From: Flammula alnicola
Lineage: Eukaryota; Basidiomycota; Agaricomycetes; Agaricales; Strophariaceae
Direction: 5' to 3'
Length of the DNA: 64,000 nucleotides
NCBI GenBank assembly: GCA_015499995.1
Contig: JADNRV010000009.1
Coordinates: 310,001 to 374,000 of the forward strand
Positions 1 through 10,203 of the stretch are shown in pieces. How positions within the stretch are numbered: the first letter of the stretch is position 1; every line of letters starts with the position of its first letter. A program made the translations under genes and the position numbers. Below the pieces are notes generated by a model. It did no database searches, had not been told where the DNA came from, and saw only the letters and a list, made by a program, of their open reading frames with translations.

Positions 1-490
1 TCGACTGCACCAACGGCAAGAGCTATGATTTGATGCTGCTTCTATGGTACTCTGGAATAGCTGGGAGCATCCTGTTGACGGGCCTTGACACGGCGGCAGT
101 TTGCTGGCAGTGAGATGCAGTGCTAGTGGTGAGATCGTCGGGGATGAACGTTAACTTTGATCGAAAGGTGAGCTGATTTGGGTAAAGTGCAAAGCAATAT
201 GTTGAAGCTTGTTATCTTTTTGGAATGAGTAGCAGCAAGAAGTGATGATGAGTTACTGAAGTTGAAGCAAGGATTGAGAAGGAAGGTTGGTTTGACAGAA
301 AACTACGCGGAAAACAAGCTGAAAGTCTCCGTACACGTGACAAGCAGTCGAAAGCAGGGGTGGGAACGCGTAAATAATTTCTTCTATCCATCCAACTTCC
401 ACCAGCTGCAAGGTCTGCCGACATGAAATACGAGTCGTAAGAACTACGATCGGATAGAAGGCCTTTCCCGGAGGAAATTACGCGTGTATC
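1..490. other. Left-edge noncoding sequence
   Basis: No reading frame here has fungal coding character or continues with splice signals. It is taken as the promoter and 5' leader of the downstream NTPase/nuclease gene, possibly with the tail of a gene outside the window. No TATA box or repeat stands out. Confidence 0.4.
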
Positions 491-3490
491 ATGGGAACAG
501 GGCTCACGGATCGCGAGATTCGCAAACTGGGCTCCAAATTCGACATCGAGGTTCCCGAAGAAGCGTCCTACCTGCTGTGGTACATATGGAAGGATACAGA
601 CCCATGCTACTCCACGCTACAAGCCTGTATAGGCGCATTGATAGGAAACGAAGAGCTTTATCTCGCGCTGAAGGCTGCTCACATCGAAGGAAGATATGAT
701 GGGATACGACAGTGGAAGAGTACGTGTCGCACACCATTCTATTGCACATGTTCACCCAATCTGCTCTGCAGAACTACCGTTTGAGGACTCGAGTCCGAGA
801 GATTCTACAATAGAGGCAGAAATTCAAAAGTTTCTCACCGAGGTTCAACCCACGATGAAGAAGCTGGTGGCGGGAGATATAAACCTACCTACGTGGTCTC
901 CGCCTGCCGACTTTCCGGACGCGGCAATGGTCGAACATCTGACTTCCCTGAGGATACCATGTCTGAAGGGAAAGCCGAATCTTCTACTTCACGACTTGGG
1001 AAGTTTCACGGGCGATATTCTCTTGGAAAGGCGGCTAAAGAATATCTTCATGGCCCATAACCACACGTTCGTTAATGTTCTGAATTCCTCTTCGAGCTTC
1101 CCGGAAAAATTCATGCTAAATTGTCCTTAGATTTCTTGTGAATACATCGGGATCTGGAAAAACAAGACTTCTTCTCGAGGGTTTGTGCGAGAATTGGGGC
1201 TTCTACTTTACCTCCCTTGTCGACTCCAGTCTCCTTGGTTCAAGTGACGTGCAAAATAGTATCCAAACTCATGTTCCCGACTCTCCCAAATTCCGACATA
1301 TTCTTCCTCCGGCAGGGTCTGCTGGATACGAAGCTGCTCTCAAGGCTAATCGTGAGATAGCAAGTCGCGTCTTTCGACAGATATTCCTCGCTCGCTTGAT
1401 CATATTCAATTTATTCGCCCAAACCATGAATCACTACATGAACACAAACGAGGAAGCCGATGAAGATCCTCGTCTGTACAAGACGCGTTGGCTGCTACTC
1501 CAACTTCAACCATCTTTCGGCCATCCCCAATTCTGGGACATCTTCGATGAACTGTCCTCCAAGCTTTCAGGGGCGTCGGATAGTTTCATCAACACTAGGA
1601 CGAAGAATCTATTAACTAACGTTCGCAGTTTGTGTTCTAATATCAAGACCCGGGATTCCTCGACGGCAATTCAAATGTCAACATCCGATACTGTGCAAAC
1701 ACCCTTATTCTGCGTGCTTGACGAAGCGCAGCATGCCGCAACTCAACACAGCTCTTCATTTCGCTCAGATCACAATGGCGCCCACCGCCCGATTCTGCGT
1801 GAGATCGTGAAGGCTTGGGAAAGCCAATCCTTCGGCCAAGGTGTCTTCATGGTAGTTGCCGGTACGGGGATCTCGAAAGACGTCGTCGATCAAGCCATGG
1901 CTTCTGCAATTATGAAGGACTCCAGATATCGTTGGTGTTCCGATACTGGCGCTTTCGATCGAAAAGACGTACAACGACAATACATGCAGAAGTATATTCC
2001 GAAAAGTCTTCTACAATCGGAAGTGGGGGTCAGACTATTAGAACGGGTTTGGTATTGGTTACACGGAAGGTTGGTCATTCCAGAGCCCTTTCGATCATTG
2101 ACATTGACTGAGAAGCGAACTACAGGTACCGCTTTACAGCCGGCTATGTGTCGGAACTGTTGCTCAATGGCTTCCGGAGACCTCATGGCCTACTCAACGC
2201 CTACGTTCAACATTTTACCAACTTCAATGTGACCGACGCACCCGAATTCATTAGGGGGGAAGGTTCGGATCCTTTACCAGTGCTTTCGCAGTACCGACTG
2301 GACTTTTCGAAATTGAAGAAGAGTACGTATCCCTTTTCTATCTTGCTCCCACGAGGTCGCTAATGTGAACGCATTCTCAGACAGTGACATGCTATCGACG
2401 ATCCATCAACTCACTACCCATTACCTAATGCGCTCAGTCCTGCCCGTAACTCTCGGGAAAGACGAGGCAACCTACGTTGAATATGGCTTCGCCCGCTTTG
2501 TTGACTCAGAGACTAAGACAGTAGCGGTAGACGAGCCTCTAGTTCTCCTCGCCGCCACACACTGGATCAACGCGAACCATCGATCAAGCTATAAATTCTT
2601 CGCTAAACAAATTCATCTGCATGATCCGGATTCGAACGGCTTTGAAAATTATGTGGCTTATTGCATTGATATGCTGTTTTCACACCGAAGACGTGTCAAT
2701 GAAGTCTTCCTTTTCAACGGGCTGGCTCCAGCGTGGAGCAACCTTGAAGCAGAACTGATTGCTCTTCATCGCACCGATCTTAACACGATCGAAGAAAACA
2801 CAGTTCGACACTGTAACTTTACAGGTCCTTCCGTCACACTCGGAACCAACGCCAAATCTCCCGAGGATACTTCAAAGTGGCTGGAGCATAAATCTCAACC
2901 CCCAATATGTTTCCCTCACATCTCGATGGGGCCTGACCTCATCTTTGTGTTGAGGCTTTCTGACCGTTCTCTCGTCTGGGTCGCCTTGCAGGCAAAGTAT
3001 TCCTTAGGTAGGAATAACTTGCTCTCCAGACCCTTTCTTCGCCGGGCAATGCGCAGTGTGACACCCTCGTCGTTCTTCATAGATAAGGTAACCTTATATG
3101 AGTATCAATTTCCGTCTTACCACACTGATAAACTGGCTATATTAGGAGGGTAAACGGTTTTCCCCTGCAAGTCACCCCAACCTCGTGGACGATACGAATC
3201 GACTTCTGCTGTCCCTGCCCCACCGACGTACTGATGCTGGAAAGTACAGTCTTCTTCGCGTCATCGCTTCATTTCCGGCGGATACAAATCTCAAAAGGTG
3301 TCTCGAGGAAGACCCTGACGCAGACGGTCACCCTATTGCCAGCCTAAACATGTCGTTGGTGAAGCAGATCACCCGGCGGCTTTCGCCCATCGATTTCTTA
3401 GAAGGGCTGGCAGATCCGTTACAAAACGCGGGAAAACGGAAACGTGGCGCTGAATCCACGAAGCGACGCGTCAAGATCAAACTAAACTAG
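491..3490 (+). CDS. P-loop NTPase with C-terminal PD-(D/E)XK nuclease domain (Crinkler-RHS-type)
   Basis: Six exons (491-719, 772-1066, 1131-2069, 2126-2322, 2381-3087, 3146-3490) give one uninterrupted 903-aa product. A Walker A motif, SGSGKT, lies near residue 180 just after an intron, and a Walker B-like CVLDEAQ lies near 367. Near 737-760 the sequence GPDLIFVL, a short loop, then WVALQAKY has the layout of a PD-(D/E)XK restriction-endonuclease core (D, then Q-x-K). The last residues are Lys/Arg-rich and could act as a nuclear signal. The NTPase plus REase pairing is that described for Crinkler-RHS-type proteins, which are numerous in basidiomycetes and chytrids and are thought to act on nucleic acids or as effectors. 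No signal peptide or N-terminal ubiquitin-like header is visible. Family placement is from motif recall; function is inferred. Confidence 0.72.
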
Positions 3491-4530
3491 TATATGTACA
3501 CCATTGATGCCATTGCTACGCTTTTTTGTATACCTATTTACTGCTGTGTTTATATTTTAAACATCTATTCCCTAAAATATCCTCGTGATCATGGGTGATG
3601 CAGATCAATACGACAGTGTCTGATTCAGCCAAACGAGTTGTTCCATCTCCAGCGTCCATTCGCCATATTTTACCTGACAGTAAATTCTTGAGAGAGCAAG
3701 CAGGTACTCGGCACCAACACACCCGAAGTTGACGAAAAGGTGTCCCATTGAAAGTATAAAGGCTTTGAGTTCGCGTTGTGTTCACGCCATGGTCGAGCTA
3801 CCTGGATCTTCAGATTCAGTCGTGCGCCGGCCTTATGCACATCGATTTACCACTTCCTTACTGACATAAGCTTGTCAGAACTGGTGACGGACGGACGCAT
3901 TGCAAATATTTGCAACTTGAATCGTTCTAGATACTGGAGCTTCCGTACTGGGTGACACTCTATCAAAGGTGGGAGGGGGAATATAATATTGTGGCCTCCA
4001 GATATCCTTCAGGCAAGGACACATATATATCAATGGACCTGGTTCAAGACAGTCCGAAATTTGCCTGAAAGTGGTTAACCCGCCGTTACACATACGTATA
4101 CTAGTAGGGCCCCAGGTACTATAAGTACTGTACAAGTTAGCACGCTTGCAGACTTTCAGTCCCTAGGGAGTCCGCAAAAAAATTCAGACCATGATGTTGT
4201 AGACTTTAATTAGCGTTTAATCCAGGACCAGGATCCCTTAATTGACTCACCTCTAAGAGTCACTTTGAGTCTTGAAGCTGACGAACAATGGAGTCAATCT
4301 GCAATATCGAGTGCAATGAACGCGATCAAGCGGATCAAGGCTGGCTGACTAATCCGGTTGGACAGCCAGTGCTGGGAAGTCGCACACCAACTTTGCCTTG
4401 GTTTCCTTCCACAGCTTTGAAAAACTAATAAATGGCAGAAAAGAAGGTGTGTAAGGCATTTCTATAACTATTTCTTTCTCCTGATATGTGCGATTCCAAG
4501 ATTACCAATGGAAGTTCCAACAAACTCGCC
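3491..4530. other. Intergenic, no gene seen
   Basis: About 1 kb with only short frames lacking splice support. It contains the 3' end of the NTPase gene and the promoter side of the PIN-domain gene. No repeat with clear ends was found. Confidence 0.4.
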
Positions 4531-5797
4531 ATGTCTCGCGCACTCGGCGCCGCTTTCTTGAGCCACCAGGTCGAACAGCTGGAGAAGACTGTTTCGTCTA
4601 ACGGACCAGCTTCAGGAAATTGGAGGGATAGGAAGAACCCTACGAATGGCTATGGATCGCCTGGTTCTGGGAAGCGGGGTCCGAACTCTCCTGGCGGCAA
4701 GGTGCCACTCAGGAAGAAGGGAGATGGTTCTGTGGCCACAACCAAGGAGCGTGCCACACCGAAGGACAAGGATTTCGACAGAGGCATAGCCGCGAACCCT
4801 GGTCTCAGGCGCAGGTCTGCGGAGGAGGAGAGGAAAGGCAGAGATGCGGATGTTGTCGTCGTCGATGCGAGTGTTCTTATTTACGCCCTGTATCAGGTGA
4901 AGAAGTGGTGCAGGGAAGGTCGAGAGGAAATCGTCATAGTACCCCTGGAAGGTATGCTAGTATTCACTATTCCTGTTGTCCCAGCTCACAGCGTCATGGC
5001 AGCTCTTAATACGCTCGATTTATTGAAGAAGGGGACGACATCTCTCGCCCAGAAAGCCCGTGCAGCCTCCCGGATCCTTGAAGCACAAGTTGGAACCAAC
5101 CCCCGCATCCGCGTTCAGAGAGACGATGCCTTTGTCTTGTGGGATAAAATTTCCTTCGAGGACCAGGGCGCCGCCGAACCCGACTCCACTAAACAAGGCG
5201 CCTCTCCCAACTCTTGCCCTGAATGGGTCCGCCGCATCATCTGTTGCGCACGTTGGGAGACTGAAAACCCAGAGGAGGAGTTGAAGGTTTCGGAAAGGCG
5301 TAGTGTTGATGGAAATGTGAAGGCTCCACCTACCAAGGACGCAGATAAGCCACTTAAAGTCGTCCTCGCGATCCTCTCTGTCCCTCCGAATATGTCTCCC
5401 CAATCCGTCTCGCTGAAGCTTGCCGACATGTCTATCACCACGGAAACGCCGTTGACACCGTGCCCTTACCCGCGCCCACCGCACCTCACGCAAACCGATA
5501 CGAGCAACGATCCACGGGTACACTTATCGCCTCCTGGGCCGCGAAAGCTGGCATCGAGCTGCTCGAGGTCGATCCTGCTCTTCCGGGCCGCGGAGGCGAA
5601 TGATGGAGGAGGACCGTCCCAAACGTTCTCATGCACAGAACACTCGCGGGCGGAGGACTTCCGCTAGCGACCATGGTCCGAGATCTGGCTTGGTCGAGCG
5701 CCCGCCTGCAGTCATGGCCATGATGGAAATGATCTCACAGCCCAGCAAGGTCGTTCGTGTCCTGGCGCGTGGCGAGAAATTGGACCCAGATCCGTGA
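4531..5797 (+). pseudogene. PIN-domain protein, frame broken (or sequence error)
   Basis: The start is placed at ATG 4531 (MSRALGAAF) because the sequence from there reads as conserved; an in-frame ATG at 4486 is an alternative. A disordered basic stretch precedes VVVVDASVLIYAL (near residue 107), the first acidic motif of a PIN nuclease fold as in Nmd4/SMG-type proteins. An intron at 4952-5002 joins IVPLEA to LNTLDLLKKG, a normal PIN core. The frame then changes by one base around 5375-5430 to continue as a block containing STGTLIASWAAKAGIE, and again near 5600 to reach VERPPAVMAMMEMISQP and a stop at 5797. All three segments look like one protein, so two small indels, or sequencing errors, are inferred. 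The expected role would be RNA turnover; catalytic competence cannot be judged. Confidence 0.6.
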
Positions 5798-6793
5798 TAT
5801 TTACAAGACAATTGAAGGTATGTGCTGTCGGTTGTTCCTGCCATCATCTTGCTGATCATGAACTGCAGAACAAACCCATCAACAAATGCAACAAATCTAG
5901 AGAGGGACGGGCCGCTGGTCCTATCAAGTTCTCGGATGCCTGTATTTCCACGGAGCGCATTGACGAAGATCGAAGGACGGAGCCAGGGGCTGGCGGTGCC
6001 AGGCCCGACTCTCTGTTCCTTCGGGTTTTCGCATCGCATGCATGTGTGCAATGACGTGGACAGGATAGAGAGGCGAGGTGCGACTTGGCTCGACCTCCGT
6101 AGGACTGATCCGGTTATGGTTATGGTTTTCCTTCGCTTGGAACTATTTCCTTCCTCCCATTACTCCAAGTCACTATCCTTTCCTCTATTCCTTGTCTTCT
6201 CCCTCTGTGTCGCCGGCTGTGTCTCCCAAATGCCAGGGGATGATGTGTCGGGTCTTCTGGGCCTCGATGTATCTATCGATTGGCTGCCTTCACCATCCTT
6301 CTTGGCTTATCAACCCATCTCCTTTCTGTATTCGATCTATAAATCCGTCTTGAATCTTTGGTTAGCTTCTTGGTTAGCTTGATTATGTACTGTTGTGTAC
6401 TTCTTTACATCCTACCGAAAAAGAATAAATTTCAATTTCAAGTTCTAGATAAGATACCATACCCGGAGCTCGAAAATATATTATCATACAGACAGTAGCT
6501 AAACATTAGACGTCGACGTACACATCCACTTGAAACTTAGGCTGGGGACATCAGCTAATCAGCAGCAAAATTTTGGTAGACCTATATTGAAGCTCATCTA
6601 GTATTTACATAGAATCTATATGCATAATCATTAGAAGGAGGCATCGACGTTAAGATGACTAGCAATTGGTGAAAGAAGCAGGACCGCGATGCGGGATGGC
6701 AGGGGATGGCAATCGCAAACTTGGATATGCTAAAATCTGCCATTACATAAGTCCCAAAAGTTGCAAATTTTTTTCTACAATCCTGTATCATTA
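5798..6793. other. Intergenic, 3' side of the PIN gene
   Basis: Pyrimidine-rich and A/T-rich sequence without a supportable gene. Open frames here lack codon bias and splice context. Confidence 0.35.
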
Positions 6794-7516
6794 CAGTCCT
6801 TTGCATAATTTTGTGAAAGTCGAAACATTTTGAAATAATCACGTGCTGATGGTGCCTCAGCCAAATATGCCCGGCACCGGCCGGCACCATCGGCGGTTAC
6901 TATGTCTGCTCGGTTTCCCATCTGCAACCCTCTGTACTACAGCACTCCATCTACTCTGTCCATTGCCCATTCTGCTAGGTTCTGCTACCTTATAAGTTCT
7001 AAGCCCTCACTATGAAATGGATTTTGATTATTTTATTAATTCTTAATATATGAAGCTATGGGCCAACAATCAAGATTTAACTCTCAAGGACCACTCGATG
7101 GGTCGTTGGCACCTGAACTGCCCACTTTGTGTATGGCGCTGCTGTAAGGTAAAAGGTCGCAGAACAAAGAATCTCTTGGGGAGTTTTAAATTGTCCCCTA
7201 TGTAGCGTCGCAGGCCAATACCTGTGGATCCTACAGTCTACTGAACAATATGGTTCTAAATCCTCGATGACTGCCCATCCGCTTCAATAATTTAAACAAC
7301 ACACCTGTTCCAGCCAAACCACACTCCAATTGCCAGCACAAGTTCATATAAATTCTCCAAGGCTCTAGCACACTGGCGAGTGCGCAAGGATAGCCCAAGT
7401 AGTCCGTATCTACGAAGTATCTGCCGATGCGTTGCCGATGATGTTTGGCTGAGGCACCATCAGCACGTGATCATTTCAAAACTGTTTCGACTTTCACAAA
7501 ATTATGCAAAGGACTG
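6794..7516. mobile_element. MITE with about 74-bp TIRs and TA duplication (Tc1/mariner type)
   Basis: The left end begins CAGTCCTTTGCATAATTTTG (6794 onward) and the right end (7442-7516) is its reverse complement with a few mismatches over about 74 bp. Both ends are flanked by TA (6792-6793 and 7517-7518), the mariner target duplication. The inner part of each arm carries CACGTG. No transposase is encoded in the 723 bp, so it is non-autonomous. Confidence 0.75.
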
Positions 7517-7624
7517 TAAATTACATATACATATTCTACTTGTATTTCTGAATAGAATGATACCACTTTTATATGCAAGAGGAAATGGGAAAGGGTGGAT
7601 CCATTATTGAGTCTGGATGACATA

Positions 7625-8707
7625 CACACCGGCGGTTCCAACATTAAAAGCTCCTTTTGACGTGTATCAAGTACGTTGTCAAAGATTTTAAGTATTAGTT
7701 ACCATATTGAATATTTCAGCATTTAAAATCTTTTATTAAGTCTTAAAGATTCTCGTATTTTAAATCTTGAATAAGATATAAAGCTCCTTTCCACGGTAAC
7801 AAATATTTTAACTCGAAATTTATTTAAAACGTTCCACCATATTTGAAATTTTAATTTAGCAAGAAATACTTTTAGTACTTAAAATAAAAATAAATCCAAT
7901 AGCGTGGTTACCATTTTAAATATTGAGCACAATCTAAAATTTACACATATTTAAAATATAAAAGAACATTTAAAATTATCAAAGATGTTATTCAAGATTT
8001 CAAGTAGAAAAAAATCCTCGATTAATCGCCCACTCATTGCCCACTCATTGCCCACTTGTCGCCGACTTTCTGGGCACATAATGCATGCCCGGTGAAAAAG
8101 CGGACGTGCACAACCCAGCCTTGAGAATCCTTGATAATTTAATATTTAATCCTACAGACCAAGTGAGCAAGTTTCCCTCGTACTTATTCAGGAGATGCGG
8201 CTTACTAACTAAGAAACTTGAATCCGCCCACTAATTTCAGCGGGACGGCGAGCCGTCGCACGCATAACGGGCGCTAGGCAGGTAATGAGTGGGCGATGAG
8301 TGGGCAATTAATCGAGGATTTTTTTATACTTTAAATGCTGGATACCGTGTAAGATTTTTAAAATGTTACTTAATATTTGAAGTATAAAGACTTCTAAGAC
8401 GTTGTCACATATTCATTATATAAAGCAACATATCGGAATTTTTAATACTTAAAATTTAAGATATTCCCGATTGTTATCCTAGTCTTAAAATACTTGACTT
8501 CGTATAAAGCACCTTTGAATGTAATCAAAGATTTTAAATCTAAGATATCCCTACATGGTGTTGAGTATTTAAAATAGAATAATTTCTTGTACGTTATCTG
8601 ACATTTTAAATACGAAATAAGATTGTAGAATTTCCTACACTTAAAATCCTTGATAACGTACTTGATACACATCAAAAGGAGCTTTTAATGTTGGAACCAC
8701 CGGTGTG
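7625..8707. mobile_element. 1083-bp MITE with long TIRs, ATA on both sides
   Basis: CACACCGGCGGTTCCAACAT at 7625 is matched in reverse complement at 8707 with only scattered differences over about 65 bp. ATA flanks each end (7622-7624 and 8708-8710), a possible 3-bp duplication. The interior is A/T-rich and full of degenerate TTTTAAATA-like units in both orientations. It has no coding capacity. A second element is nested at 8007-8326. The superfamily is not assigned. Confidence 0.72.
8007..8326. mobile_element. Nested 320-bp MITE with TA flanks
   Basis: AAAAAAATCCTCGATTAAT plus GCCCACTCAT-type repeats at 8008-8056 are mirrored at 8281-8325. TA lies on both sides (8005-8006 and 8327-8328). 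The G+C-richer interior contrasts with the A/T-rich host element, supporting a later insertion into the 7625-8707 element. Confidence 0.65.
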
Positions 8708-9067
8708 ATAGCTATTTTTGTTCATGCCGTGATGGCAAACTGGACCAGCAGGGCATCACGGTAGTTACATCTATTTTTAGTTGCGTAGATTTCTGGCACA
8801 CTAACCATGCAATTTGATATGCATGGTGATTTCAGGACATCCATTGGAGCAGTCCAATCTGACCAGACGCTCGGAAGGAGGAGCTCAGATATGCGTCAAG
8901 CACACTGTGTGGTATAGCGTCACAGGCAAAGAGTGGAATCTGTCAGACAAGGAGATGCGCTGGTACACAAGACCGTGCACAGCTGCTGATGGAGTCTAAT
9001 TATGCATTATTAGTTTATTATAGTCTTTCTATGTTCAATAAAGTGCTTACATAAACAACTATGTAGG

Positions 9068-9466
9068 CAGTGTTGTCATTGACGCCATCTGACGGCGTCA
9101 GTCAATACTAGTCAGTCAGTACGGTCAGAGTCAATGGTCAACAACTGACCCTACTGACCGTGGTTGAAGATACCGGACTGGCTGACTAAAAATCTCGACC
9201 CCAGGCAACATTGAGGAAACGGTGAGCTGAGGCTCGATTGAAATGACAAAAAAATTTATGAATTACTATTATTATATTATTGATTTCATGGAGAATTTTG
9301 AAAAGAAGGCCGGAAATTGAACTTGACGGCAGACATGCATCTACGCTGTTAATATCATAAAAAGAGTCACTGACCAGTCAATAATTTGACTGACCGGGTC
9401 AGCTTACTGACAGTCGATCATTGACGGTCAAAGTTTGACCGTTATTGACTGACCTTGACAACACTG
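9068..9466. mobile_element. 399-bp hAT-type MITE with 8-bp duplication TATGTAGG
   Basis: The termini are CAGTGTTGTCA and its exact inverse, followed by degenerate GGTCAGTCAA subterminal repeats. The flanks are identical 8-mers, TATGTAGG, at 9060-9067 and 9467-9474. An 8-bp duplication with CAG-type ends is characteristic of hAT elements. There is no coding region; movement would depend on a transposase in trans. The intact duplication suggests a recent insertion. Confidence 0.85.
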
Positions 9467-9474
9467 TATGTAGG

Positions 9475-10203
9475 AAGTACCTGGCTGTTTCTCAGTTTCT
9501 TGTGTGGTTTATATAGAGTTTCAGGCCGATCCTTCAGGCCAAAATTTGGCCTGAAAAATGCGGATATCACCCAATATGTAGCATCTAATAATAGACTTGA
9601 TCATTCCCGCCATCTCGAAGCCTTCAGAAGGCTTCGAGATCCTCAGATGCTCCTCTATCATATTATAATACGGTAAAGGGGTTTTCCACGGCGGCACGTG
9701 GTATAAACGACGCCGAAAATGGAAAGGGCAATTGCCAAAAACAGACACTGACGCGTCTTCAAATGTCGTGTCTCGCCACCATCTTGCGCTCTAACACCGT
9801 CTTCATTGCGCTCTAATCTTTCGCTGCTGCGCCAGCTTTCGACTTTGTTTTACTGTGCTACTCGATACTCTAGCCTACTCACCTTCTTGATGTATTGTAC
9901 ACAAATTTTCAACATCAATCAATCCACCATTTTGCTTTGAACAGTTCAACCTCTCAGCAACTGGGAAGACTTGATCACCCCACTATCGGTTTATACACTC
10001 CCAATGAAGGCCTCTCTGTGGATTCTTAACCAGTCAAGCCGCAAAAGAATTGCGGAATATTTTTCATGAATTCTAGAGCTCAGGGTCACCGCGATGGATC
10101 ACGATGGGCGGCGCGTCGTCTCAGACTCTAGACTGAATACGGGCGCGTTAGGCTTAAATCCCGATGTAAGCTTTCACTCTTTTCCTTAACCTCTTCCCTA
10201 ACT
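9475..10203. other. Presumed Helitron leader, two strong palindromes
   Basis: This contains palindromes at 9533-9555 (TTCAGGCC arms) and 9612-9640 (13-bp ATCTCGAAGCCTT arms), then CACGTGGTATAAA at 9697-9707. The last could be the core promoter of the Rep-helicase gene starting at 10204. The Helitron 5' TC end should lie in or near this stretch but could not be fixed by eye. Confidence 0.4.

Noticed and set aside
5020..5523. 167-codon minus-strand frame over the PIN gene
   Set aside because: Shadow of the plus-strand gene, without splice context or motifs.
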